Shown: piece by piece, positions 15,626-24,013 of the stretch | Layout: the number at the start of each line of letters is the position of its first letter | Position numbering within the stretch: position 1 is the first letter of the stretch | NCBI GenBank assembly: GCA_002408485.1 | Contig: DHSP01000061.1 | Location: 25,182-49,551, forward strand | DNA from: Proteiniphilum sp. UBA5283 | Lineage (GTDB): Bacteria; Bacteroidota; Bacteroidia; Bacteroidales; Dysgonomonadaceae | Reading direction: 5' to 3' | Length of the DNA: 24,370 nucleotides | Program-made: the position numbers and the translations under genes | The notes under the pieces: generated by a model | What the model was told of the DNA's origin: nothing | Database searches by the model: none | Seen by the model: only the letters and a program-made list of their open reading frames with translations

Positions 15626-16380
15626 GCATCAGCATGCATCATGCCGATTTACATATTCACACCTGTCTCTCACCATGCGGCAGCCTGGAGATGAGCCCGC
15701 GTAATATCATCCGTGTTGCGAAGGCGAAAGGGTTGCAGATGATCGCTATTACCGATCATAACACTACAGGAAACGTGCACGTTTGTGTGGAACTGGGCAG
15801 CCGGGAGGGGATATATGTGATACCGGGTTGTGAAGTAAACACCCGGGAAGAGGTGCATTGCCTCTGTTATTTCCCCCATCTGCAGGCGATGGAAGTGTTT
15901 CAGGGCTATCTGGAAGAGAGGATGACCGGTGTGAAAAATGACCCCGCCAGGTTTGGCTATCAGGTTGTAGTAGATGAGGACGACGCCATCCTGTACGAAG
16001 AAGAACGTTCTTTGTTTGTTGGTATTGATGATGAGGTAGAAGGCGTGGCAGAGCAGGTGCACCGGCTGGGAGGTATTTTTGTGCCGGCACATGTTGACCG
16101 GCCGAAGAACAGCCTTCTTAGTCAGCTCGGTTTCATTCCTCATGGTCTGGTGTATGATGCGCTGGAGGTTTCGAGGGCCACGACAGTGATGGAGTTTGTA
16201 GAAAAACATCCGGAGCTGAGAGGTAATCGCTTTCTACAAAACTCTGACGCTCATTATCTGAAAGATATTGCCACGGTCCATAATGCTTTTTATATGGACA
16301 GGCTCGACTGGGGCTGTTTTAAAGCTGCTTTTCGCGAAAAGAAAAATCCAGGATCTCAAATCAATTGCTCCCATGGTTGA
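15622..16380 (+). CDS. PHP-domain metal-dependent phosphoesterase
   Basis: The 252-aa protein has the PHP fold of phosphoesterases such as YciV/TrpH and histidinol phosphatase. Metal-ligand motifs appear in order: HADLHIHT (H11, H13), ITDHN (D45, H46), GCEV (E71), PAHVDR (H157) and SDAHYL (D209, H211). The natural substrate could be a phosphorylated nucleotide, a small oligonucleotide or a phosphoprotein; sequence does not decide. PHP genes recur next to sensory [FeFe] hydrogenases in Firmicutes and Thermotogae, as I recall, so it is probably part of this signalling block. It could reverse what the two ATPases do, since no PP2C phosphatase is present (inference). It starts 4 bases inside the previous gene and overlaps the next start. 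Confidence 0.82.
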   Translation: MSISMHHADLHIHTCLSPCGSLEMSPRNIIRVAKAKGLQMIAITDHNTTGNVHVCVELGSREGIYVIPGCEVNTREEVHCLCYFPHLQAMEVFQGYLEERMTGVKNDPARFGYQVVVDEDDAILYEEERSLFVGIDDEVEGVAEQVHRLGGIFVPAHVDRPKNSLLSQLGFIPHGLVYDALEVSRATTVMEFVEKHPELRGNRFLQNSDAHYLKDIATVHNAFYMDRLDWGCFKAAFREKKNPGSQINCSHG

Positions 16381-16939
16381 TATGGCAATGCACATGATGG
16401 ATGTCGTCCAGAATTCTATCCGGGCACAGTCGAAAGAAATTGAGATCGGCTTCTTTGAGGATAGCAGCAATCATACGCTTACATTCCGGGTAGAAGACGA
16501 TGGTTGTGGAATGAGTAGAGAGGCTGTTCAAAAGCTGGCCGACCCCTTCTTTACCACACGCACTACCCGGAGAGCCGGGCTGGGTATCCCCCTTTTAAAG
16601 ATGACCTGCGAGCAGGCCGGGGGGGCGCTGAGTGTGCTTTCGGAAGCGGGTGGGGGAACTGTTGTGGAAGCGGTTTATCGTACTGATCATCCGGACTGTC
16701 TTCCTCTGGGAGATATTGCCGGATATTTAGCCTTGCTGCTGAAAGCGAATCCCGGCATTCGTATACGGTTTGCCTACCGGATGGACAAGGCGCTTTTTAC
16801 AATCGACTCCCACGAATTGCAGAAGGAGGGAGTCGATGTGCTATGCCCGGGGATGATGTCGGCAGTGAAAGAGTATATCCGGCAAAACCTGAACGAGTTA
16901 TACACAAAAAGGCCTTCCGGCAGTCTTCTGTGCAGATAA
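16373..16939 (+). CDS. GHKL-family ATPase (histidine-kinase-like), regulatory block
   Basis: This 188-aa protein has a kinase-type ATP-binding domain at its very N-terminus: N box DVVQNSIRA (D10, N14), G1 box VEDDGCGM (39-46), PFFTTR (57-62) and G2 box AGLGIPLL (67-74). It lacks a sensor and a phospho-acceptor His domain. After about residue 105 comes a second region (DIAGYLALLLKANPGIRIRF onward) with no motif I know. I chose the ATG at 16373, 8 bases before the PHP stop, since the frame upstream of it only shadows the PHP gene; ATGs at 16382 and 16388 are also possible. Similar ATPases accompany DRTGG and PHP genes in hydrogenase loci. No response regulator is encoded nearby. Confidence 0.75.
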   Translation: MVDMAMHMMDVVQNSIRAQSKEIEIGFFEDSSNHTLTFRVEDDGCGMSREAVQKLADPFFTTRTTRRAGLGIPLLKMTCEQAGGALSVLSEAGGGTVVEAVYRTDHPDCLPLGDIAGYLALLLKANPGIRIRFAYRMDKALFTIDSHELQKEGVDVLCPGMMSAVKEYIRQNLNELYTKRPSGSLLCR

Positions 16940-17005
16940 CTGATGCAGGGAAGTCGTTATGATGGAAAAACCAGTAAACAGCTAAATCTTCGACTTTAGT
17001 TGCAT

Positions 17006-17025
17006 GCATTTCAAAATGAATATGC
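17006..17025. repeat. Imperfect inverted repeat upstream of hydD
   Basis: GCAT-TTCA and TGAA-(T)-ATGC face each other around a short A-run, with one bulged base. It sits 27 bases upstream of the hydD start in a 113-base gap with no consensus promoter. It may be a leader hairpin or an operator, or it may be chance. Confidence 0.25.
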
Positions 17026-17052
17026 GAAAGTTCAATTAATAATTTTAATCGT

Positions 17053-17442
17053 ATGGATGGAATAAAAACACTTGCCGACCTGAAAAAAAAACAGGAAGAG
17101 GTCCGGTCCCGTATCGATCTGAGAAACAGGGCTGAAAGTCCCGAGTCCATCGTTCAGGTGAAGGTGGCGATGGCCACCTGCGGAATTGCCTCGGGAGCCA
17201 AAGAGGTGATGGAGTACTTCGTGGAAGAGCTTGACAAGCGAAGCATCGACGCGGTAGTGACACAGACAGGATGCATGGGTTATTGCTTCGCCGAACCCAC
17301 TGTGGAAATAACCATGCCCGGAAAGGAACCGATGGTTTTCGGTTATGTAAATGCCCGTAAAGCAGACGAGATCATCGAACGCTATATTAAGGAAGGTGAG
17401 CTTGTGGACGGCATCATACCGCAGAATTACAACACCATCTAA
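17053..17442 (+). CDS. hydD: HydD/HndB-like thioredoxin-fold subunit, set 2
   Basis: This 129-aa small subunit has the thioredoxin-like ferredoxin fold of the HndB/HydD family, an accessory of trimeric or tetrameric bifurcating hydrogenases. A charged N-terminal helix (TLADLKKKQEEVRSR) leads into ATCGIASGAK (C43) and TGCMGYC (C74, C78). The usual fourth cluster Cys is missing, as in HndB-type proteins, so cluster binding is uncertain. It is the first gene of set 2, with 11 bases before hydB. The same domain type appears fused at the N-terminus of the set 1 flavoprotein, with the CGVGNGA/TGCFGFC pattern. A role in assembly or in docking the HydB N-terminal domain is possible. Confidence 0.85.
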   Translation: MDGIKTLADLKKKQEEVRSRIDLRNRAESPESIVQVKVAMATCGIASGAKEVMEYFVEELDKRSIDAVVTQTGCMGYCFAEPTVEITMPGKEPMVFGYVNARKADEIIERYIKEGELVDGIIPQNYNTI

Positions 17443-17453
17443 ATACCTGATAT

Positions 17454-19283
17454 ATGAGTCAATACAATACACACCTGCTTGTTTGTGCAGGTACCGGATG
17501 TCATTCATCAGAAAGCAGCCTGGTGTACGAAATGCTGCGTGATGAGATAATGAGAAAAGGATTGGATAAAGATGTGCAGATCATCCGTACCGGCTGTTTC
17601 GGCTTTTGTGAGAAAGGACCTATTGTGAAGATCCTGCCCGACAACACTTTTTACACTCAGGTTAAGCCGGCAGATGCGAAGGAGATCGTCGACGAACACA
17701 TCATCAAGGGTCGCAAGGTAACCCGTTTGCTCTATACGGATCCGGAAACAGCAGAGCATATTCTCGATTCCAGGCATATGGGGTTCTACAAGAAGCAGCT
17801 GCGAATAGCGTTGCGCAATTGTGGCATCATCGATCCGGAGAATATCGACGAGTCGATAGCGAGGGATGCCTATCAGGCACTGGGCAAGGTACTCACCGGG
17901 CTGACACCTCAGGAGACCACAGAGGTGATCAAAAAATCGGGACTGCGTGGACGTGGCGGTGCGGGATTTCCCACCGGACTGAAATGGGAATTCACCGCCA
18001 GGAATAAGGCGGTCCAAAAATATGTGGTCTGCAATGCCGACGAGGGCGACCCGGGTGCATTCATGGATCGGTCTATCCTCGAAGGAGACCCGCACTCCGT
18101 ACTCGAAGCGATGGCTATCTGCGGTTATTGTATCGGTGCCACGAAAGGATTGATCTATATACGTGCAGAGTATCCCATGGCTATCAAGCGGTTGAAGATA
18201 GCTATTGCGCAGGCCAGGGAGCTTGGGTTGCTGGGTGAACATATTTTTGGTACCGGATTCTGCTTTGACATCAGTTTGAAATATGGCGCCGGTGCTTTTG
18301 TCTGTGGAGAGGAGACAGCCTTGATTCATTCTATGGAAGGCAAACGCGGAGAGCCCTCCAGTAAGCCTCCCTTTCCGGCGCAATGTGGCTATCTTGGCAA
18401 GCCTACTTGTGTAAACAACGTGGAGACCTTTGCCAACATTCCGGTGATCATCCTCAGGGGGGCCGATTGGTTTTCGGGAATCGGCACTGAAAAGTCGAAA
18501 GGCACAAAAGTGTTTGCTCTCGCCGGAAAGATAAACAATGTAGGTCTGATTGAGGTGCCAATGGGTACTACCTTGCGGGAAATCATTTTTGAAATTGGAG
18601 GAGGTGTCAAGAACGGGAAGAAGTTTAAAGCCGTACAGACGGGAGGTCCTTCGGGCGGCTGTCTGACCGAAAAGCACCTCGATACCCCCATCGACTACGA
18701 AAGCCTTCTGGCTGCCGGTTCCATGATGGGGTCGGGAGGCATGATCGTGCTGGATGAGGATGACTGCATGGTCTCGGTTGCCAAGTTTTACCTCGATTTT
18801 ATTGTGGAAGAGTCCTGTGGAAAGTGTGCGCCCTGCCGCATTGGCAATAAGCGGCTCTACGAAACACTGGAAAGGATCACGGCAGGCAAAGGCGTGCAGG
18901 AAGATATTGAAAAACTGAAGAACCTGGGTAGTGTCATAAAAGATACCTCGCTGTGCGGACTGGGGCAAACGGCGCCAAATCCGGTGCTCTCCACTCTCGG
19001 TAATTTTATGGAGGAATACATGGAGCATGTGCATGATAAAAAGTGCCGCTCCGGCCAATGTCGCAATCTGCTCTATTATGTGATATCGGAAGAAAACTGT
19101 ATTGGCTGTATGGCTTGTAAGCGCGTTTGTCCCACACATGCCATCAGTGGCGAAAAGAGAGAGGTTCATCAGATCAACCAGGATATATGCATCAAGTGTG
19201 GCGCCTGCATGGAAAAATGTCAGTTCGATGCAATCAGCCTGCAGAACGATTATCCGAGAGTAACTGTAATGGCTAACTGTTAA
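17454..19283 (+). CDS. hydB: Bifurcating [FeFe]-hydrogenase NADH-binding flavoprotein HydB, set 2
   Basis: The 609-aa subunit has the full domain set of HydB. The N-terminal thioredoxin-like [2Fe-2S] domain has ligands C11, C16, C48, C52. The NuoF core has RGRGGAGFPTG (from R165) and DEGDPGAFMD for FMN and NADH, and the N3 [4Fe-4S] ligands C455, C458, C461, C501. The C-terminal ferredoxin has CIGCMACKRVC (C549-C559) and CIKCGACMEKC (C579-C589). In the studied Thermotoga and acetogen enzymes, electrons from NADH and reduced ferredoxin meet at the HydB FMN and go to HydA for H2 production. Nothing is missing here. It lies 11 bases after hydD and 16 before hydA. Confidence 0.94.
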   Translation: MSQYNTHLLVCAGTGCHSSESSLVYEMLRDEIMRKGLDKDVQIIRTGCFGFCEKGPIVKILPDNTFYTQVKPADAKEIVDEHIIKGRKVTRLLYTDPETAEHILDSRHMGFYKKQLRIALRNCGIIDPENIDESIARDAYQALGKVLTGLTPQETTEVIKKSGLRGRGGAGFPTGLKWEFTARNKAVQKYVVCNADEGDPGAFMDRSILEGDPHSVLEAMAICGYCIGATKGLIYIRAEYPMAIKRLKIAIAQARELGLLGEHIFGTGFCFDISLKYGAGAFVCGEETALIHSMEGKRGEPSSKPPFPAQCGYLGKPTCVNNVETFANIPVIILRGADWFSGIGTEKSKGTKVFALAGKINNVGLIEVPMGTTLREIIFEIGGGVKNGKKFKAVQTGGPSGGCLTEKHLDTPIDYESLLAAGSMMGSGGMIVLDEDDCMVSVAKFYLDFIVEESCGKCAPCRIGNKRLYETLERITAGKGVQEDIEKLKNLGSVIKDTSLCGLGQTAPNPVLSTLGNFMEEYMEHVHDKKCRSGQCRNLLYYVISEENCIGCMACKRVCPTHAISGEKREVHQINQDICIKCGACMEKCQFDAISLQNDYPRVTVMANC

Positions 19284-19299
19284 TTAAAATAACGAGACA

Positions 19300-21084
19300 A
19301 TGATAGAACTCACCATAGACAAGAAAAAAGTGCGGGTAGAACAAGGAACTACCATTTTAAAAGCTGCACAGCAGGTAGGCATAGAAATTCCCACGCTGTG
19401 TCATTTCGAGCTGTGCGATATGGGAATTGAAAACAGGCCCGGTGGATGCCGTGTTTGTGTGGTAGAAGTGGAGGGACGCAGAAACCTGGCTCCCTCGTGC
19501 ATCACCGAAGCAGAGGATGGCATGGTTGTCAAGACGCACAATATCAGGGTTCTAAATGCCCGCACGACGGTGCTAAAGCTGATTATCTCAGACCATCCTT
19601 TCAACTGCCTGGTGTGTGCCAAATCGGGTCATTGCGAATTGCAGAGCCTTGCCACGCAGTTTGGCATCCGTAGCCTTCCATATGAGGGGGAGCAGTCACA
19701 TTACCGGAAAGATACATCGCCTTCCATCATCCGGGATGTGGACAAATGTATCATGTGCCGGCGCTGTGAGATGATGTGCAACGAAGTGCAGACAGTGGGA
19801 GCGCTTGCCGCCGTGAATCGCGGATTTATGTCGGTCGTGGCGCCTGCTTTCGAGATGAATCTCGTGGATTCGCCCTGTACCTATTGCGGGCAGTGCGTGT
19901 CAGTTTGTCCCACCGGTGCGCTTACCGAGGTGGATCACACCAACGACATTATCCGGGCGTTGAGTGACCCAGCCAAGACCGTTGTCGTGCAAACAGCTCC
20001 TGCCGTACGTGCTGCTTTGGGTGAAGAGTTTGGTTTGGATCCGGGGACGCTTGTGACCGGAAAAATGGTGGCTGCCCTGCGGGAGATGGGATTCGACTAT
20101 GTGTTTGATACCGACTTCAGCGCCGATCTGACCATCATGGAGGAGGGGACAGAGTTGCTGCAGCGTATACGGGGCCACCTTGCCGGTGATAGCTCTGTAC
20201 GACTGCCTATCCTCACATCCTGTTGTCCGGGATGGGTGAACTTCTTTGAACACAACTTCCCCGATCTGCTGGATGTGCCCTCCACGGCGAAGTCGCCGCA
20301 GCAGATGTTCGGAGCGATAGCCAAATCCTGGTTTGCCGGAAAGATCGGTGTAAACCGGAAAGATCTTATTGTGGTATCCATCATGCCCTGCCTGGCAAAG
20401 AAGTATGAGTGTCAGCGCGATGAGTTCAAAACAGACGGTAGCCCCGATGTGGATTTTTCCATCTCTACCCGCGAGCTGGCTGCTTTTATCAAACAGGCGA
20501 ACATCGATTTTCTGAACCTTCCTGACGAGGATTTCGACGACCCCCTTGGAGAGTCCTCCGGGGCAGGCGTGATTTTCGGAAATACCGGCGGGGTGATAGA
20601 GGCCGCTTGCCGTACGGCGTATGAGCTGCATACAGGGAAAGCGTTGAAAAAGGTGGATTTCCACGAACTGCGTGGAGTGGAAGGTATCCGGTCTGCCGTT
20701 ATAGACTTCGACGGATTGAAGCTCAATATTGGCATCGCTCACGGACTGGGCAACGCCCGCAAGCTGCTCGATGAAGTCAGGGCCGGCACCTCCCACTATC
20801 ACGCTATTGAGATCATGGCATGTCCGGGAGGCTGCATTGGCGGAGGTGGACAGCCTTATCATCACGGTCACAGCGAAATTCTCGCCAAACGTGCGGCAGC
20901 CATCTATGCAGAGGATGAGCGCAAACCGATCCGTAAATCACACGAGAACCCCTCCATCATCAGACTCTATGATGAGTTTTTGGGCCATCCGGGTAGCCAG
21001 AAGTCCCATAGCCTGCTGCATACCGAGTATTTTCCGAAAAGCAACGAGGTCTCAATTTATTTAAATGGTCATAACGGTAAGTAA
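19300..21084 (+). CDS. hydA: [FeFe]-hydrogenase catalytic subunit HydA, set 2
   Basis: The 594-aa catalytic subunit has a [2Fe-2S] N-terminus, the HPFNCLVCAKSGHC His/Cys cluster site, two [4Fe-4S] sites (CIMCRRCEMMC, CTYCGQCVSVC), the H-cluster domain and the small-subunit tail (SHENPSIIRLYDEFL, SHSLLHTEY). All H-cluster ligands are present: C309 in TSCCPGW (306-312), C364 in MPCLAKKYE, and C508 and C512 in MACPGGCIGGGGQP. The proton-relay Cys is C308. It reduces protons to H2, fed by HydB and HydC. It is closely similar along its length to the set 1 HydA, which suggests duplication or joint acquisition of the two sets. The maturases needed for its H-cluster lie just downstream on the other strand. 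Confidence 0.95.
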   Translation: MIELTIDKKKVRVEQGTTILKAAQQVGIEIPTLCHFELCDMGIENRPGGCRVCVVEVEGRRNLAPSCITEAEDGMVVKTHNIRVLNARTTVLKLIISDHPFNCLVCAKSGHCELQSLATQFGIRSLPYEGEQSHYRKDTSPSIIRDVDKCIMCRRCEMMCNEVQTVGALAAVNRGFMSVVAPAFEMNLVDSPCTYCGQCVSVCPTGALTEVDHTNDIIRALSDPAKTVVVQTAPAVRAALGEEFGLDPGTLVTGKMVAALREMGFDYVFDTDFSADLTIMEEGTELLQRIRGHLAGDSSVRLPILTSCCPGWVNFFEHNFPDLLDVPSTAKSPQQMFGAIAKSWFAGKIGVNRKDLIVVSIMPCLAKKYECQRDEFKTDGSPDVDFSISTRELAAFIKQANIDFLNLPDEDFDDPLGESSGAGVIFGNTGGVIEAACRTAYELHTGKALKKVDFHELRGVEGIRSAVIDFDGLKLNIGIAHGLGNARKLLDEVRAGTSHYHAIEIMACPGGCIGGGGQPYHHGHSEILAKRAAAIYAEDERKPIRKSHENPSIIRLYDEFLGHPGSQKSHSLLHTEYFPKSNEVSIYLNGHNGK

Positions 21085-21096
21085 AACAAGAGAGAT

Positions 21097-21648
21097 ATGA
21101 GTCAAAAGTTAAGCATAGCGGCCGAAGTGTTTGCTTACATGGAGGATTTGGCCGGAACCGACGGCATAGCGGTAAAGGTGAACCTTTCGAAAGAGAAGAT
21201 AGAGAAAATCAACCAAGTGTGCAATGCCTATCACAACGACCCGGGTGAACTCATCAACGTGCTACACGAGACACAACATGAGTTTGGCTACCTGCCTGCG
21301 GAGGTGCAGGATGTGATTGCGCACAACTTGCATCTTTCCGTGGCTCACGTGTATGGGGTGGTGACTTTCTATTCCTTTTTTTCGATGATCCCCAAAGGGG
21401 AGCATCCTGTCTCCATCTGTACCGGTACCGCATGTTATGTGCGGGGTGCAGAGATGGTGCTGGAAGAGTTTAAGAAAGAGTTGCATGTGAAAGTAGGGGA
21501 GACCACTCCCGATGGCAGGTTTTCCATCAACTGCCTGCGCTGCGTGGGTGCGTGCGGATTGGCACCTGTAGTGCTCGTGGGCGAGAAAGTGTATGGGCGG
21601 GTATCTCCCGACGGGGTCAAGGCCATCCTGGAGGAATATAGGAAATAG
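21097..21648 (+). CDS. hydC: NuoE/HydC-type [2Fe-2S] subunit, set 2
   Basis: This 183-aa thioredoxin-like [2Fe-2S] subunit completes the set 2 complex. The helical N-terminus (to about 95) includes LHLSVAHVYGVVTFYSFF. The cluster ligands are C108 and C113 (CTGTAC) and C149 and C153 (CVGAC), with C146 in addition. It is the last gene of the plus-strand run, 12 bases after hydA, whereas in set 1 the hydC gene comes first. Its stop lies only 21 bases from the stop of the convergent hydE gene, and I see no clear hairpin terminator in between, so transcripts may overlap. Confidence 0.93.
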   Translation: MSQKLSIAAEVFAYMEDLAGTDGIAVKVNLSKEKIEKINQVCNAYHNDPGELINVLHETQHEFGYLPAEVQDVIAHNLHLSVAHVYGVVTFYSFFSMIPKGEHPVSICTGTACYVRGAEMVLEEFKKELHVKVGETTPDGRFSINCLRCVGACGLAPVVLVGEKVYGRVSPDGVKAILEEYRK

Positions 21649-21669
21649 AAACCTTTCAGAGGATTGACG

Positions 21670-22743
21670 TCATTTCGACAAGTTTCTGTAATGCAGTGAG
21701 TTCCCTTGGAGAAAATAGCCGATCTTATGATCTATGGTCTTCAGGCGCTGTTCCAGCAGAAGAAGTTCATCACCGTCGCTGTTGACCGATACGGGTTTAT
21801 TGTCGTATAGGAGATAGTCGCCGCGATATTGTTTTGGCGTGATGTTCGGCATCAACACGTTGGCCCCTGCCCGTATTGCCTGTTCGCGTCCATCCCTTTG
21901 GATAGCCTGCAGTGCGGTGGTGGCAGCTATGTTGATGTCCGGCATCAGGATGCGAAGCAATGCTACCATTTTGAGGCTTAGGCAGAATCTCTCCATGAGA
22001 GAAGAGAGCTGCCCCCGGAGAGCGTACAGGGGTGTGCTGGCCTGTTCGATATAAGGCCCCATGCCGCACATGTCTATGTCAGACTGCTTCATGAACAACA
22101 GGTCGTCTGCCAGCATCTCATTTGTCTGAAACGGCAATCCGATCATGACGCCCGTCCCCACCTGGTAGCCTGTTTTACGCAATGCCTCCAGGGCATGGAC
22201 CCGCTTGCTGTAGTTGTGTTTTTCATTGTTGGGGTGCAATCTGCGGTACAGCTCTTCCGAGGAGGTTTCAATGCGCAGCAGGTAGCGGTCTGCTCCGCTT
22301 TCAAACCAACGGCGGTATGTTTCTTCCGTTTGCTCGCCACAGGAGAGAGTGATGCCGATCTCCCCGTGGGTCATTCTTTTGGAGTCCACTACAATCTTGT
22401 TGATTTTGTGAATAAAGTCATTGGAGGTGATTTCGCCCGACTGTACTGCCACGGAGCCATATCCTTTTTCGTATGCTTCTTTCACCGCCTGCATCACGTC
22501 GTCGTGGCTGAGGATGTAACGGCGAATATGGCTGTTGGATCTTCTAATGCCACAGTAGTAACAATCCTTTCCGCAGATATTGGAGAGCTCGATCAATCCG
22601 CGTAGCCAGACGTTGTTGCCCACATGGTGCAGTTTTATTTTTTCAGCGTGTTCGAACAGTTGCTGTTGTTCCTCGCCCACCAGGGAAAGCAGTGTGACGA
22701 TATCCTCTTTCGACAGTATGTTTTTCTGCAATGTTTCAAACAT
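21670..22743 (-). CDS. hydE: [FeFe]-hydrogenase maturase HydE (radical SAM)
   Basis: HydE is a radical SAM enzyme that helps make the dithiolate-bridged diiron part of the H-cluster. The [4Fe-4S]-SAM motif is CGKDCYYC (C57, C61, C64), followed by GIRRSN, and then the typical SVAVQSGE and GEIGITLSCGE stretches. I chose the ATG at 22743 (MFETLQKNIL), giving 357 aa, normal for the family. The frame stays open further upstream, but that part lies inside hydF. The start overlaps the end of hydF by 8 bases, so the two are translationally coupled. Confidence 0.95.
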   Translation of the reverse strand: MFETLQKNILSKEDIVTLLSLVGEEQQQLFEHAEKIKLHHVGNNVWLRGLIELSNICGKDCYYCGIRRSNSHIRRYILSHDDVMQAVKEAYEKGYGSVAVQSGEITSNDFIHKINKIVVDSKRMTHGEIGITLSCGEQTEETYRRWFESGADRYLLRIETSSEELYRRLHPNNEKHNYSKRVHALEALRKTGYQVGTGVMIGLPFQTNEMLADDLLFMKQSDIDMCGMGPYIEQASTPLYALRGQLSSLMERFCLSLKMVALLRILMPDINIAATTALQAIQRDGREQAIRAGANVLMPNITPKQYRGDYLLYDNKPVSVNSDGDELLLLEQRLKTIDHKIGYFLQGNSLHYRNLSK

Positions 22744-23956
22744 CCGACGATTGTTGTATGGCGGTTGTTTTGTCGAAAACCTCCGTTGCCCTTTTAAAAA
22801 TCCCATGCAGATATGCCAGTGCCATTCCATAGTTGGTTACCGGTACTCCCGCCTCGATGAACGGGTTTAGCCGGTTGAGCAGTTGCTTCCGTGTGATCAT
22901 GCAGCCACCGCATTGGATAACAAGGGAAAAGTCGCTCACGTTCCGAGGAAGTTTTGAGATGCCTGTGACCACGGAGAAGTTCAGCTTTTTTCCGGTGAAC
23001 TGCTCCAGCAGCTTCGGTATCTTTACCCGTCCGATATCGTCGCAACTGGTCTGGTGCGTGCAGCTCTCAAGAATGAGGACGGAATTTCCATCTTCAAGTG
23101 CTGAGATGCACGGGGTGCCTTTTGCGAAAGCCTGAAAATTACCCTTCAGCCGGGCAAACAGGATGCTAAAGCTGGTGAGGGGAATCGTTTCCGGAATTTT
23201 TTCCGCCACAGCACGGAACGCCGAGCTATCGGTAATAACCAGGGCAGGGGTGATGCCGGTCTCGAGAAAGTCGGAAAGTTCGCTCTCTTTCACGATCGCA
23301 GTGATGCAATGGTTGTCCAGCGCATCGCGGATGGTTTGGTTCTGTGGCAGGATCAACCGCCCTTCCGGGGCTTCACTGTCGATGGGTGTGATGAGTAGTA
23401 TCACGTCCTTGGGCTTGACCAGGTCGCCAATCAGCGAACATTTCAGAAAGGCTGTTTTCGGCACGATCCGCTTCAATGCGTCAATCATTCTGTTTTTGTC
23501 TGCCGGGTTTGTCGTGCTGAAGTCGATGATTTCCGCGTTGGAGTGATTCTTGATGGCAGTTTTGGTAATCGCTGCTATTTTATCGATATCATTTTTGTTA
23601 TGCGCAATGAGGTAGGGCACTTCCTGTTTTTTAAACTGTTCAATTAGTCGCACCTCGTAATCACCAAACTGGTTGCCGGCAATCAGTAATATTGCACAAT
23701 CGACCCTTTGGATAACCTCCTGTGATCTTTGAATTTTTTTAATGCCAATCTCGCCCAGGTCGTCTATTCCGGCAGTGTCTATCAGGATGGCCGGGCCAAT
23801 GTCGAAAATTTCGACCGACTTTTTCACGGGATCTGTCGTTGTTCCTGGAAAGTCGGATACAATGGAGATATCCTGTCCGGTGATCATATTGATCAGCGAG
23901 CTCTTTCCTGTGTTTCTGCGCCCGAAGATGCCGATATGTAAGTTGCTCTCTCTCAT
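22736..23956 (-). CDS. hydF: [FeFe]-hydrogenase maturation GTPase HydF
   Basis: This 406-aa protein is the scaffold and GTPase that carries the diiron precursor to apo-hydrogenase. The G domain has GRRNTGKSSL (G1, 11-20), a TTTDP switch region, DTAG (G3) and NKND (G4). The C-terminal cluster-binding pattern C-x-H...C-x-x-C is complete: C299 and H301 in SCTHQ, C349 and C352 in CGGC. The length is normal. It sits between hydG (57 bases upstream) and hydE (overlapping), an order compatible with a single hydGFE transcript reading toward set 2. Confidence 0.95.
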   Translation of the reverse strand: MRESNLHIGIFGRRNTGKSSLINMITGQDISIVSDFPGTTTDPVKKSVEIFDIGPAILIDTAGIDDLGEIGIKKIQRSQEVIQRVDCAILLIAGNQFGDYEVRLIEQFKKQEVPYLIAHNKNDIDKIAAITKTAIKNHSNAEIIDFSTTNPADKNRMIDALKRIVPKTAFLKCSLIGDLVKPKDVILLITPIDSEAPEGRLILPQNQTIRDALDNHCITAIVKESELSDFLETGITPALVITDSSAFRAVAEKIPETIPLTSFSILFARLKGNFQAFAKGTPCISALEDGNSVLILESCTHQTSCDDIGRVKIPKLLEQFTGKKLNFSVVTGISKLPRNVSDFSLVIQCGGCMITRKQLLNRLNPFIEAGVPVTNYGMALAYLHGIFKRATEVFDKTTAIQQSSDV

Positions 23957-24013
23957 TTTATTTCAATTATGGATTCTCGGTTTTCCCTTCTCCTTCTTGA
24001 CCGAAGGATGACT

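Noticed and set aside
16268..16372. Upstream start for the second ATPase
   Set aside because: That segment is an alternate frame of the PHP gene and adds no family-like sequence; the N box lies right after the 16373 start.
17508..19169. Very long minus-strand open frame opposite hydB of set 2
   Set aside because: It lies exactly antisense to a well-supported HydB with all its motifs; its own translation shows no domain. GC-rich codons of the real gene create it. The same holds for long antisense frames opposite the fusion gene (8662-9612), set 2 hydA (19900-20871), nadE (159-1004 on the plus strand) and lysS.
21649..21669. Bidirectional terminator between hydC and hydE
   Set aside because: Only 21 bases separate the stops and I could not find a stable hairpin with a T-run on either strand.
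22744..22830. Longer HydE start inside hydF
   Set aside because: The added 29 residues are an out-of-frame reading of the hydF end; the ATG at 22743 gives the normal HydE length and N-terminus.
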